Assembly (NCBI GenBank): GCA_036794825.1
Contig: DAIRGA010000047.1
Coordinates: 1 to 22,637 of the forward strand
Reading direction: 5' to 3'
Origin: RZYY01 sp036794825
GTDB taxonomy: Bacteria > Bacteroidota > Bacteroidia > Bacteroidales > 4484-276
DNA: 22,637 nucleotides
Below the pieces are notes generated by a model, which saw only the letters and a program-made list of their open reading frames with translations, did not search any database and had not been told where the DNA came from. Positions 1 through 9,460 of the stretch are shown piece by piece. How positions within the stretch are numbered: position 1 is the stretch's first letter; each line of letters opens with the position of its first letter. The position numbers were made by a program, and so were the translations under genes.

Positions 1-377
1 CAAGACCCCTCGGTTTATCTATCCTGTTGATCTTTGCTTTTGTTTTCAATGGGCTGATGTTTGGAGCTATGCTTACCGGTTTTTTATCCAGGGACTTGGT
101 TCAGGAAATACTGCAGCAGCATTATAAGCAGTTGGTCATCACCAACCGGGCTGTGATGTTCATCACCGGGACAGGGATTTGTTTTGCAGGTATTTCGCTG
201 GCCGGAATCGTGATGATGTGGCTGATGCGACGGATCGGGTTTTATCTGTTTGCCGCCGGGCAGCTGATTTTCCTTATTTCATTGGTTTTTGTTCTGAAGT
301 CATTCGATATTATCAACATTTCAATAGCATTGTTTATCATCCTGCTGATTGGCGCTCACCTGAAAATGATGAGATAA
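1..377 (+). CDS. Small integral membrane protein, 5'-truncated by the window edge
   Basis: The frame is open from the first complete codon at position 3 to a TAA at 375-377, with no stop upstream. The gene therefore most likely begins outside the window, although a TTG at 27 could serve as a start. The visible product, about 120 residues, is strongly hydrophobic. It shows roughly four membrane segments separated by short polar stretches (for example RDLVQEILQQHYKQ after the first, and MRRIG between the second and third). It ends in a basic KMMR tail. I recognise no family motif, so no function is proposed. The HD-domain gene starts 14 bases downstream on the same strand, which suggests co-transcription. 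Confidence 0.6.
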   Translation, partial: RPLGLSILLIFAFVFNGLMFGAMLTGFLSRDLVQEILQQHYKQLVITNRAVMFITGTGICFAGISLAGIVMMWLMRRIGFYLFAAGQLIFLISLVFVLKSFDIINISIALFIILLIGAHLKMMR

Positions 378-391
378 AAATTTATGATCCA

Positions 392-949
392 ATGATTTAT
401 CAGCATTTCAGCAAGTTCGAAATCAGGCCGGAATATTTCGACCACCACAGCCTGCTGCATGGCATCAATCACACTTTCAGGGTGATGGTACATGTGCTCG
501 AAATTGGTAATGCTGCCGGGCTGAAACATGAAATCCCGGAGGCTTTTTGTGCCGCCTTTATTCATGATATGGGACGAAAACATGACGGTTGGTGCACTGC
601 TCACGGGCATTGGTCGGCAACCCGCAAACTCCCGCTTTTCAAAGGCTTGTTTCAGGAAATCGGGATCGACCAGAACGGGATGAATAATATCAAAACGGCT
701 GCTACTTTTCACTCGCAGCACGACGAACCAGAACCTTCGGATCCTGCTTTTAAAACGATTGCCCTGCTAAAGGATGCCGATGCACTCGACCGGATCAGGA
801 TCAGCGAGGACGACCTTCGCCCCGAACTGCTGCGCTTTCCCGAAAGTCACGGCCTGATCGGCTTTGCCAAAAATCTTTTCTACGAAACCCATCACCTTTC
901 ATTGCTGAAGTTTTCGGAATTTCATCAAATAGCGATGCAGATAAAATAG
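392..949 (+). CDS. HD-domain metal-dependent phosphohydrolase family protein
   Basis: The product is 185 residues from the ATG at 392. The open frame extends upstream to 179, but that part overlaps the preceding membrane-protein gene in another frame and looks non-coding, so the ATG at 392 is preferred. The HD signature is visible in order: HGINHTFRV (His27 in the first metal-ligand position), FIHDMGR (His58-Asp59, the HD pair), HGH at 71-73, a His-rich HSQHDE near 107-112, and LLKDADALDRIR (Asp128/Asp130). HD proteins of this size usually hydrolyse phosphate esters of nucleotides or small metabolites with divalent metals. The substrate cannot be read from the sequence. No signal peptide is seen, so it should be cytoplasmic. 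It is probably in an operon with the upstream membrane protein. Confidence 0.8.
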   Translation: MIYQHFSKFEIRPEYFDHHSLLHGINHTFRVMVHVLEIGNAAGLKHEIPEAFCAAFIHDMGRKHDGWCTAHGHWSATRKLPLFKGLFQEIGIDQNGMNNIKTAATFHSQHDEPEPSDPAFKTIALLKDADALDRIRISEDDLRPELLRFPESHGLIGFAKNLFYETHHLSLLKFSEFHQIAMQIK

Positions 950-1021
950 CCCCCTTGTCCGCAGTTTGTAATGTTTTCCGATTTAGTCCGTTATTAGCCA
1001 CTGATCCAAAACCGAATTATA

Positions 1022-1666
1022 TTGAAATCCAGACGAAATTTCTTACCGCTCGTTTTTGTTTTGATTTCGCTTTTGCTTCTTCAGGGCTGCATCGAAATCG
1101 TGGAAAAAATTGATGTAAACGATGACCGATCGGGTACGATCAATCTCTCGGTGTCGGTTATGCAGGGAAATTTCCTGTTGAATCTTGTCAGACTCGGCAT
1201 TGAAATGGATGTGCTTTCGGAGGTGGAAGAACTTGCAGAGGATGCGGCCGGAACACTGAGAAAAAGTTCTGGAATAAGCAATGTTCAGGTAACAGGCAGC
1301 CAAAAGCGGGGTATGGTGAGCCTCTCCTTCGATTTTGATAATCAACGTAACCTGAATCGGGCGCTTTACCAAATGGCAGGGCAGGAAAAGACCATTTTTC
1401 TGCCGGCCGTTTATAAAATCAGGAATGGCTCTTTTGAAAAGAAAAACATGACAAAACTGATCGAGCTGGTTGTCAGGGAGGAGCAACTGGACTTGTCTCC
1501 TTCACTAATTAATTATTCAACTGAAGTATATCTGCCGCGCCCGGCAAAATCAGTATCTGGCAAAAAAGCCGGTCTTTATCAAAATGGCCAGACTGTAAGG
1601 GTTTCCGGTAATCTTGCCGAAATTCTCGAAAATCGCACTAATACGGGGTTGAAGGTCAGGTTCTGA
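1022..1666 (+). CDS. Predicted lipoprotein of unknown function
   Basis: The 214-residue product begins at a TTG codon at 1022. The in-frame upstream stop is TAG at 995-997 and there is no ATG between them, so a non-ATG start is required. Residues 1-22 form a lipoprotein signal: basic MKSRR, a hydrophobic run, then the lipobox LLQGC with Cys23 as the lipidated residue. The mature part begins IEIVEKIDVNDDRSG, followed by beta-rich sequence with an acidic helix-like stretch near residues 60-80. The arrangement (lipid Cys, then a short strand with a DDRSG turn) recalls LppM/DUF3153-type lipoproteins, but that similarity is weak and I do not assign it. The gene sits 72 bases after the HD gene and converges on the CotH protein gene. 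Confidence 0.7.
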   Translation: MKSRRNFLPLVFVLISLLLLQGCIEIVEKIDVNDDRSGTINLSVSVMQGNFLLNLVRLGIEMDVLSEVEELAEDAAGTLRKSSGISNVQVTGSQKRGMVSLSFDFDNQRNLNRALYQMAGQEKTIFLPAVYKIRNGSFEKKNMTKLIELVVREEQLDLSPSLINYSTEVYLPRPAKSVSGKKAGLYQNGQTVRVSGNLAEILENRTNTGLKVRF

Positions 1667-1680
1667 AGGTGATTTACCTG

Positions 1681-1730
1681 AGCAAGAGAACCAATAAAAT
1701 TTGATCTTCAACATTGATAGTTCTCTTGCT
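1681..1730. terminator. Inverted repeat between convergent genes, candidate bidirectional terminator
   Basis: Arms AGCAAGAGAAC (1681-1691) and GTTCTCTTGCT (1720-1730) are perfect 11-base complements around a 28-base AT-rich loop. The repeat fills the 89-base gap between the lipoprotein stop (1666) and the stop of the minus-strand CotH gene (1756). No strong T-tract follows on either strand, so termination is inferred from position and symmetry. Confidence 0.5.
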
Positions 1731-1755
1731 GAGAATTATTCAGATCAAGGACTGG

Positions 1756-4700
1756 TTAGTAAACCAACAGTTTTACCGACTCCGAATAACTCTGATTTCC
1801 ATCAAAGAAGTTGAACAGGATCAAATAAATCCCTTTTCCGGTAATCTTCGGGAGTTGATTAAATGCTTCACCTTTTCCTTTCACAGCGATTTCATCGGTA
1901 AAAATCTGTTTACCACCGAAATCAAAAGCACGGATCATCAGTTCGCCATCAGAAATATGGTTAAACCTGACGAAGGTTTCGCCAGTGGAAGGATTAGGAA
2001 ATATTGCAAGGTGCAATGGTAATTCAGGCCTTTCGGTCACTGCAAAAACATTGCAGCTGTTCACTGTACCAGGGGTTCCGTAGTTTTGCGAAGCGCACCA
2101 GCTTTCGGGAAGCGAATTGTCGTAGAGTGGATTTTTCAGCTCAAGAGTAGCCCCGGTTCCATTGGGTTCTGCAGGCCACGGCGGGGCTGATTCATAGGTC
2201 AGATGGTCTATCAGGTCATCTGTATTATTAAACAGCCGGATCAACTCTCCCCCGCTGCCCAAACCGAAATCGAAACTGCCAATTACATTTTCCACAGATG
2301 GATGCTTCGATCTGAACAGCGACAAATTGTTGGAGAGAACGATGTAATCACCTGGTTGTAAAGTAATTCCGAAGGGTATTTTGAAAAGGTGGTCATTATT
2401 TTCATCTTTAAATTCCCACCCTGAAATATTGGCCGCAACATCATCAGCATTATACAATTCCACCCAATCACCATTATCAAAATCTGAAGCCGATTTGTAG
2501 TTGATTTCATTGAAAATCACATTGTAACTTCCCTGGTTGAAGAAAAAGGCGCCCATATCGTTGCGTGTTCCATCAGGATCAGGAGAGCTTTCGGGATTGC
2601 CGGTATCAATGCAGGGCGATCCTGGATGAAGGAGAAATACCGAATCGGCCTGGGCAACAAATTGAGGATCAGCCATAATATTTCCGCTACCCGGAAGTGA
2701 TTCCGTGTTACATAACGAAAAATTTACTGTGTAATCGGAGAGTTGATCTACCTCAAAAACCTTTACCAACGAGTTCGAAAGTATTGTGTTTTCGATGGTA
2801 GCGTGCCCGCCGCCACTTCCGGCGTTTTTCTCATACAACCAAATGGTGGTTAAGTTTTGATCCAGCGTGTTGTTGGATATCAGCGCGTACGAATCATTTT
2901 TCAGGTTGATGCCAAAAGTGCTTCCCGAAACAAGGTTGTTTTTGATGGTAATACCAGTGCAGTCGTCCAGGGTAATGCCGCAATCAATCGCTTTGTAAAT
3001 TGTGTTCCATTCCACGATGGAGTTGTGAACGTTGTCAAAGTCAATTCCATCATCAGCCGGATTAATGATTAGATTATTTCTGACGATTCCTCCGGAGCAG
3101 TGCAGGTACTCTATTGCATCCGGTGTTTTATAGAAATAACTGTCGGTAACGGCTGGGGCCGCGGGCATCGAAAAAATCAAACCCTCTCCGGTATTGTTGC
3201 TGACAAAACGACTTTTATCAACCTCAACATTCCCGCCTTCGGTGTAGATAAGCGCCTCGGTGAAATGAAGATTTTTGGAATTAAACTGATAGATATTTTC
3301 GATGATGATCTGGGCATTTTTCCCAAACAGCCTGCCATTAATCAGGTCAACATATCGAAATTGACAATCTTCCGTTGGATTAATCATCGCAATCGAATCC
3401 CAAAAAGGAATCCCATCAGCAGGCCTGAGAATCACCGGATTATCATTCTCTCCGATTGCCGCAATTCCGCCGTAAACCCTTATGCTGTGGGCATCTGTGA
3501 ATAGGATCTCAACCCCGGCATTTATGGTGAGTAGTGCACCGGGCATGATCTCCACATCACAATCCACCAGGTACGGAGAATCCTCAGCCAAAAGTGTCAT
3601 ATTCTCCGAAATCAAACAGGGAAGCGTTTGCAGGTTTTTTATCTTTACTGGATTCCGCGAATCATAGGCCTCTACCTCCTGCCCGCCGGCGCCGATGGAA
3701 ATCACCTTCCAGAAATAATCTCCCTCCGGAATATCCTGAATAATCAGAAAAGTATCCTGAATGCCTGTAAACACCTGCGTAAGCTGGGGTTCAAACATAC
3801 TGCCGGAAGTAAGAAAAAACTGATATGTAATGGGTTGCCCGTTTGGATCACCCGACGGCGACCAGCGGAAGGTAATTTCGCCGGGGTATATTCCGGGAGT
3901 GGGCACACAGGTAAAGGACGACTGCACGTAATCAAAATACCAGTTGAGTTTTTCGGGAAATGTAGCAAAATGGTTTTTCTCGATCTGCACTTTCGCAAAC
4001 CATTCGTCTATACTCTGAATGTCATCTGTAGTATCCTGAGCAACCGAAAACTCCAGTTCCTGCACCAGGCTGTCAATCTTCGGCCAAAAAATATCGGTTC
4101 TGAAAACTTCGCTGAAAATCTGGTTGGCTCTGTTTTTAATATCGGTAAGCATTGCAGGGTTCAGAATGGCTTTTTCGAGAAAGGGATTATCGGATGTCCA
4201 GTTAGCGGAGCTGTAGGTATGATTCCTCCACGAATAAACCGATAGCGTTTTATCGAGATCCCAGGGCATCATTTCCCAACGTCCGCTGCCATTTGCATCG
4301 CGGAACATATAGTAATTATGATAATAGGTGCTTTGGTTGCAGGTAACCATGTTGCAGGCAATGATATTTACAGCCTGGTCGTAATCCATCACTTCCTGAA
4401 TAAATTCCGGGAAGTCCTCAACGCTCACCTGATTCAATCCTGCTATCAGTTGTACCAGGTCTTCTTTATTTCCCGAACCGGTTTTTTGTTCCCAAAAGTT
4501 AACAACATCGTCATAAATGTTGAGGCAAGCGCCGTCTTTGCTTGCTTTGTAAAGGTTCCCTTCAGTATCCAGTCCATGTGCCTCAAGGAAAAACCCGTCC
4601 ATATTTTCAGTGCGGTTGTATAGTCCGAGAAAGTTGCCGTTCAGGAAGAGCCGTGCATGCTCGGTAGTAAAGCATTTTTGCCCGCTCATATTGAAGATAA

Positions 4701-5046
4701 TGCTGCTCAATGTAGCCCGGATGTAACTTTTATCCTCATATTCAGCATTAAAGTTCAGCTCATCCCGGCCATTGGAAAACGGTGTGTCGAAGAACTTCAC
4801 CTTTAGTGATTTCTTTGGCAGATACCTCGATCCATCTCCGCGAATCCGCATTTTTACATTAGTCCAGGTGGCTCCTTCGTGTGTGATGGTGATGGGGATA
4901 TAAATATCCTGTTCGAAATTTTCGTAGATGTAAGCAAAATCATCAGGATCGCAGGTGATGAAATACTCTTTCACCTGCCCACAGAGTTTTGATGCAATTA
5001 AAATCAGAGCAATAATTAAAGGTGTTGATAGATACCTGGCTGTCAT
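1756..5046 (-). CDS. Exported CotH-kinase / beta-helix / lamin-tail protein with type IX sorting domain
   Basis: The product is about 1096 residues from the ATG at 5046; a TTG seven codons upstream (5067) is possible but less likely. A signal peptide covers residues 1 to about 24 (hydrophobic LIIALILIASKLCGQ). Residues about 30-370 resemble the CotH atypical kinase family: VKMRIRGDGSRYLPKKSLKV near 64-83, then HNYYMFRD and MPWDLDKTL near 243-268. Next come a fibronectin-III-like segment (about 383-470) and a parallel beta-helix region (about 475-840) that ends in the GSPCIDTG...NDMGAF motif typical of pectin-lyase-like surface proteins. A lamin-tail domain follows (about 840-955; NEINYKSA...GDWVELYN...ISGWEF). 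The C-terminal Por/type IX sorting domain (about 1010-1096) carries the FPNPSTGE signature. CotH proteins phosphorylate protein Ser in spore-forming bacteria; activity here is inferred. A polar substitution at the expected Asp before HNYY is discussed in the findings. Confidence 0.85.
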   Translation of the reverse strand: MTARYLSTPLIIALILIASKLCGQVKEYFITCDPDDFAYIYENFEQDIYIPITITHEGATWTNVKMRIRGDGSRYLPKKSLKVKFFDTPFSNGRDELNFNAEYEDKSYIRATLSSIIFNMSGQKCFTTEHARLFLNGNFLGLYNRTENMDGFFLEAHGLDTEGNLYKASKDGACLNIYDDVVNFWEQKTGSGNKEDLVQLIAGLNQVSVEDFPEFIQEVMDYDQAVNIIACNMVTCNQSTYYHNYYMFRDANGSGRWEMMPWDLDKTLSVYSWRNHTYSSANWTSDNPFLEKAILNPAMLTDIKNRANQIFSEVFRTDIFWPKIDSLVQELEFSVAQDTTDDIQSIDEWFAKVQIEKNHFATFPEKLNWYFDYVQSSFTCVPTPGIYPGEITFRWSPSGDPNGQPITYQFFLTSGSMFEPQLTQVFTGIQDTFLIIQDIPEGDYFWKVISIGAGGQEVEAYDSRNPVKIKNLQTLPCLISENMTLLAEDSPYLVDCDVEIMPGALLTINAGVEILFTDAHSIRVYGGIAAIGENDNPVILRPADGIPFWDSIAMINPTEDCQFRYVDLINGRLFGKNAQIIIENIYQFNSKNLHFTEALIYTEGGNVEVDKSRFVSNNTGEGLIFSMPAAPAVTDSYFYKTPDAIEYLHCSGGIVRNNLIINPADDGIDFDNVHNSIVEWNTIYKAIDCGITLDDCTGITIKNNLVSGSTFGINLKNDSYALISNNTLDQNLTTIWLYEKNAGSGGGHATIENTILSNSLVKVFEVDQLSDYTVNFSLCNTESLPGSGNIMADPQFVAQADSVFLLHPGSPCIDTGNPESSPDPDGTRNDMGAFFFNQGSYNVIFNEINYKSASDFDNGDWVELYNADDVAANISGWEFKDENNDHLFKIPFGITLQPGDYIVLSNNLSLFRSKHPSVENVIGSFDFGLGSGGELIRLFNNTDDLIDHLTYESAPPWPAEPNGTGATLELKNPLYDNSLPESWCASQNYGTPGTVNSCNVFAVTERPELPLHLAIFPNPSTGETFVRFNHISDGELMIRAFDFGGKQIFTDEIAVKGKGEAFNQLPKITGKGIYLILFNFFDGNQSYSESVKLLVY

Positions 5047-5136
5047 GTTGTTGAACTGAATTGTCAATACGGGAGCGAAAATACGGAATTTCAGGAAATT
5101 GAATCCCTGAGCAACCAGCCGGTATGGCCATCAGGA

Positions 5137-8100
5137 TTAGTTAAAAAAGAGCTTTTTAACAAAAACCTGCTTGCTGGTTATGATTCTGATTATGTAAATG
5201 CCGGTGAGCGGGTAAGTATTGATTTCGAAATTTTGTTCTCCGGTAAAGCTAATTGTTTTGTGCCGGCGGCCTGATATGTCAAAAATTTCGCACGTTGCAT
5301 CCGATTTTTCAGTAAAGGAGACATTAATCTGATTTCCAAAGTAATAAATCAGCACATCATCCTCTTCAAATTCCGGCACATACGTAATGTCGCTGATGCT
5401 GATACCATCCAGACGCAATTGTGGCCTTCCACCGGTGACTCCTGCAACGTGATAATATCTCCAGAATAGTTGTAAGTAATCCAAATCCAGGCATTCCACC
5501 GGCAGTGGTATTTCACTGAAATCCATCAGATCACCATGAACATCGGGATTGTACTCAACGGCCTGGTTATCCACCAGAAGATCTTCAAAAGGTTGATTAA
5601 TGTCAGTCCGGTATTGCAGCCTAACGGCGTATTTCATGTCATTCGGCTCAAGCATTGCTGCTGTCCAGTTGATGAAGGCAAAGGAAACATCACGGGTATT
5701 CAGTGCTATCAATAGTCCTCCCAGGTCACGGTTGGTTCCGGTGTTGATGAAGGATATTCCATTGTCTTTCAATCCATTAATACGGGTTCTCTGGGTATTT
5801 TTATACGGAAAACCAATGTTTTGCTGATCTTCGGGCGCATAGTCATCGTGTGGAATAAAATAGGGATAAAATATGGAATCGGTCAGACCCGGATCGCTCA
5901 TGTTGCTTTGCATAAACAGCATGTATTCGGGGAAAGCGTTTTCAGGCGCCGTCTCATCCCATGATTCGAAGGTAATTTTGTTTTCGTGCAACGAAAAGGC
6001 TCCCGGATAGATGATTACATCAAATGAAGCCATTACCGGGCCTGCAATGCTGTCGGTTACGGTCAGCGAAATAGTGGATGTGCCCCGTTGAATTGGGTAA
6101 ACCGTTAGAAACCTTCCCACCACAGTTGCGTATGCATATAAAGGTTGAGAACTGTTTACCGAGTAATAAAGGGTGTCGTTATCCGGTTCATTCACCAAAT
6201 CATCCAGATCGAATACTATTTCTTCACCATCTTCGATGAGATGCTGCATTGCGATTTGTTCGACAAATTCCGGAGGAACATTAGGTGGAGTGAGCAAAGT
6301 ACCATCAAGGCTGAAGTTGTTGAATGTAACCCGGTTTCCTTCGTCAATGCTCATATTTTCGCCACCAAAACGTATCCGGATTTTAAAATTCGGGTTATCA
6401 TCAGTGGATGGTAATTCTTCGAAATCGAATGTATAAAGCTGGTATTCAGTACCAAGCAAAGGAATCGGGTCAGCAATTCCCTCTGAAGTCCATTGATCTG
6501 GTGTTTCATCAACAGAATAGCTTACTACAAGGTTGTCGGCTGCGCCCTCATCTTTTGCAGCAAACCGGAAAACCACATCCCTGATCCCGGTAGTCGGAAG
6601 GTGAAAGATCAAAGTATTTTCACCACCATCACCTGTGAACGGCTGCTTCACCTGTATGCCTCTCATGTTGCTCGATTCGTAGGGGATGTTCTGATTACCC
6701 TCAGGCCGGTAGTTGATCGGGGTCGGTGCATTCCGCCGTTCCAACGAAGCTTTTCTCCAGTTGGGATGACCGGGATAAAAAGGATATCCTTCCAGAGCAG
6801 ATTGAAAAGTGAGCACAGCATCATCCTTCAACTGATAAATTGGATTGACCTCTTCCATCGGGGTGTCGTTGGGCAAATCGGTGTTTAAAAGCCAGAAATT
6901 AACCAGCCGAGGAACATCCACACGCTTGAAATTGGCCTTAACGTAATAATCGGTCGTGGGATTCAGCTTGATAATCTTCTCCGTTGAGGTAGTATCTCCT
7001 GACCAGTGAGTGAAAATATATCCCTGAGCTGGCATGGCTTCCAGCTCCACGGGCACACCTTTATAATATTGTCCGCTCCAGGGGTAGGGATTGATTCTTG
7101 CACCTGGTGTATTTTCGTTAATCACAATGCTGTTGAGCCTTACCATACCGTGCCAGTGGTTGGATACATCCAGATTGATGGTATACTGGCCGTTCAGTTG
7201 AAAAAAATCAAGAATATGCTGATTTTGATATACAGGCCGCTGCTCAGCAAACTGGTACATTACGTCCAGATTAGACAGCCAGTGATCGTGGTGATATAGA
7301 TTTTTCCACCGGAGAATATGCTCGTCAATTTCCTTTTCTATCTCCTTTTCAGCCTGATAAATCGCGTTTTCGATCACCGATGGTAAAAAAGTTGTATTCA
7401 GCAGATCAGCAAAGCGATTGATAAAACTGAATTTAAAATCCTCATTTTCAAGCAATTTTCTGAATAAAAAAGTTGACCATTCCGGGTTGGGGTACTCCGG
7501 ACCTCCAACTGCTGAGGCAAATTCGAGCATATTATGCTGCAAGGCCTCTTCCAGCCCAAAAAGCCCAAACCCAAAATCAAGGTCTTTCACGAGCCATCTC
7601 CAACGACCATCCTGACCGGCCGGAGCATCAGGGTTGTAGGGAGTCTTCATCCTCCAGTACTCAAGGTTGTTACCGGGCCAGTCGTGGTTGTCCACAAAAA
7701 TATTGATGATTTGATAATCTCTGAAATTGTCAACGTCCATGCGGGTTTGAATGTACTGATAATGTTCATCCTCCACCAGGCCGTTCTGTTCGATGTATCC
7801 GATGGTTTCGTCGTAATGCTCGCGGTCGCCTTCCTGGATTTCGTTGAGGTTGACGAGATAATCAATGTTATCAGGGTCTATTCCATAAACCCGCTCAAAA
7901 TAATACTTGTCGTAACGCTCCCTTAAATTATGGATACCCCAGTACTCCCCGTTGATAAAAAGTATTGAAGGCAGATTATCCTGAGTATCTGGCTTGAGGT
8001 CTTTCACCATTTCCTGAATGGTAGCGTCGCGAAGCATAGTGAAATAGTAATCCTGCCCGGAGTTCCTAAGGATCAATGTTTTAAACTGATCGTCGTCAAC

Positions 8101-9408
8101 ATTCTCAAAAAACTTATAATTGATCGAAGGTTCTCCATAATTACTCCGGGCATAAAGACGCAGTGATTTCATGGGCCGGCGGCGACTCTCATTTCCATTA
8201 ATCCTGAAACCAATCTCCTGGGAGAATTCAGCCCGTGTATTTCCCGGGATAAAAAACTCGATATTTGATCGCTTTTCCCATTGGTCGCCATTTCGGTGAA
8301 AATTTGCTAAAGTTTCCCAGTTATGAAGCGCTTCCGGATTTTCAGTCCTCCAGTTGTCGTAATCAACTCCAGCAGTGTAAATTCCGTCGTCATAATCAAA
8401 CAGATCGTCCTTATCTGCACAAATGGAAAAAACCGGAAGAGTATAGCGTTCTCTGCCCGATTCGGTTAAGAAATATGAGTGGGTGATAGTCGTGCTTTTC
8501 AGCATTCCCTCCTTAAAAGCGGCAGCCCTGACAACCATGCCCTTAAATACCGGAAGAAGCGGGAAGTAATAGGGTTCGAAGTGAAAAGTGGTGGAGATGT
8601 GCGTAATACTGTCGGTTTCTCCGGCAACGTTTCTGACAAAGATTGAATCTGTGTAGGGATAAGTTCGATAGGATGCAGTAAGGAACTCGCCGAAAGGATC
8701 TCCGGGGTTATAGGGATACTGATTTTTGTAAGAAAAGGAAACTGTACCCACTCTGTCCGGATAGGGCTCTGACCCGTCGAGGGTGTAATAAATCAAGGCA
8801 TCGGGGTCGGTGTGAGAGATGGTGAGCCAAAATTCATCGGTGTAAAACCCACCTGGCTGTGAAAATTGAGGTGGATCAAGAAAACCAGTGTAACCTTGTG
8901 TTTGGTTGGAAGTTCCGGGGGTTGGTTCTGAAAAATAATACCAGTTGCCCGTTCCATCCGGTTTCCGGCCGTATGACAAATCGCTGCAAAGATTCACCGG
9001 GTCCACTTCACTTATCGTTGTACCATCAGGGTGCGTAAGCAAGAGTGGTTCGCCTTCGGCTTTGATGCTGAAATTGGTGTGCAGTGGCATTGCAGGATCT
9101 GCTTTGTTTTTGCCTGAAGCCCATAGCAAAAGATAATCTCCCTGAAGTAGGGTTATATCGGGAAATATCCAGCGAAATGGTTCTGATTTGTCATCTGAAA
9201 TGCCATATCCCCCGATATTCAACGGAGATTTTCCAACGTAGAGCAACTCGATCCAGTCGGAGTAATCACCATCCTCGTCAGCAATTTGATAGCTGTTGGA
9301 CGACATGAATTCATTAATTACCACGAACTGTCCATTTACTGCTATCCCGGAAATTATGAGAAGGGTACTTAAAAGTAAGACTTTTTTATTTAATTGATTT
9401 ACAAACAT
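5137..9408 (-). CDS. Large exported lamin-tail / CotH-kinase multidomain protein with type IX sorting domain
   Basis: The product is 1423 residues from the ATG at 9408. A signal peptide covers residues 1 to about 26 (ends IAVNGQ). Domains in order: lamin-tail domain, about 27-170 (VVINEFMSSNS, DWIELLYVG, IGGYGISDD); chitobiase/hexosaminidase C-terminal-like domain, about 178-312 (LIYYTLDGSEP, VVRAAAFKEG); CotH-like kinase, about 380-735 (IEFFIPG, FRINGNESRRRPMKSLRLYA, FINGEYWGIHNLRERYD, NHDWPGNN at 574-581, LVKDLDFGFG at 606-615); InlB-type bacterial repeat, about 745-828 (YIFTHWSGD, YYVKANF); a long beta-rich module, about 834-1342, shared with the upstream neighbour; and a C-terminal type IX sorting domain, about 1350-1423 (CEIFDISGRR, LTGIYIIRI). 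The acidic and DLD residues of the CotH core are retained. The protein is expected at the cell surface or released. Spacing is 52 bases from the upstream gene and 90 bases to the downstream one, which suits an operon. Confidence 0.87.
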   Translation of the reverse strand: MFVNQLNKKVLLLSTLLIISGIAVNGQFVVINEFMSSNSYQIADEDGDYSDWIELLYVGKSPLNIGGYGISDDKSEPFRWIFPDITLLQGDYLLLWASGKNKADPAMPLHTNFSIKAEGEPLLLTHPDGTTISEVDPVNLCSDLSYGRKPDGTGNWYYFSEPTPGTSNQTQGYTGFLDPPQFSQPGGFYTDEFWLTISHTDPDALIYYTLDGSEPYPDRVGTVSFSYKNQYPYNPGDPFGEFLTASYRTYPYTDSIFVRNVAGETDSITHISTTFHFEPYYFPLLPVFKGMVVRAAAFKEGMLKSTTITHSYFLTESGRERYTLPVFSICADKDDLFDYDDGIYTAGVDYDNWRTENPEALHNWETLANFHRNGDQWEKRSNIEFFIPGNTRAEFSQEIGFRINGNESRRRPMKSLRLYARSNYGEPSINYKFFENVDDDQFKTLILRNSGQDYYFTMLRDATIQEMVKDLKPDTQDNLPSILFINGEYWGIHNLRERYDKYYFERVYGIDPDNIDYLVNLNEIQEGDREHYDETIGYIEQNGLVEDEHYQYIQTRMDVDNFRDYQIINIFVDNHDWPGNNLEYWRMKTPYNPDAPAGQDGRWRWLVKDLDFGFGLFGLEEALQHNMLEFASAVGGPEYPNPEWSTFLFRKLLENEDFKFSFINRFADLLNTTFLPSVIENAIYQAEKEIEKEIDEHILRWKNLYHHDHWLSNLDVMYQFAEQRPVYQNQHILDFFQLNGQYTINLDVSNHWHGMVRLNSIVINENTPGARINPYPWSGQYYKGVPVELEAMPAQGYIFTHWSGDTTSTEKIIKLNPTTDYYVKANFKRVDVPRLVNFWLLNTDLPNDTPMEEVNPIYQLKDDAVLTFQSALEGYPFYPGHPNWRKASLERRNAPTPINYRPEGNQNIPYESSNMRGIQVKQPFTGDGGENTLIFHLPTTGIRDVVFRFAAKDEGAADNLVVSYSVDETPDQWTSEGIADPIPLLGTEYQLYTFDFEELPSTDDNPNFKIRIRFGGENMSIDEGNRVTFNNFSLDGTLLTPPNVPPEFVEQIAMQHLIEDGEEIVFDLDDLVNEPDNDTLYYSVNSSQPLYAYATVVGRFLTVYPIQRGTSTISLTVTDSIAGPVMASFDVIIYPGAFSLHENKITFESWDETAPENAFPEYMLFMQSNMSDPGLTDSIFYPYFIPHDDYAPEDQQNIGFPYKNTQRTRINGLKDNGISFINTGTNRDLGGLLIALNTRDVSFAFINWTAAMLEPNDMKYAVRLQYRTDINQPFEDLLVDNQAVEYNPDVHGDLMDFSEIPLPVECLDLDYLQLFWRYYHVAGVTGGRPQLRLDGISISDITYVPEFEEDDVLIYYFGNQINVSFTEKSDATCEIFDISGRRHKTISFTGEQNFEINTYPLTGIYIIRIITSKQVFVKKLFFN

Positions 9409-9460
9409 TTATCAATATCTAAAACCAAAATTCGAGATGGAAATTAACCAAGTCGTTACA

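Noticed and set aside
179..391. Upstream extension of the HD-domain frame
   Set aside because: It overlaps the hydrophobic membrane-protein frame, which reads as a real protein, while the extension shows no HD-family similarity. The ATG at 392 fits better.
3100..4245. Plus-strand open frames of 134 and 205 codons inside the CotH gene
   Set aside because: They lie antisense to clear coding sequence with recognisable domains and have no motif, signal or upstream site of their own.
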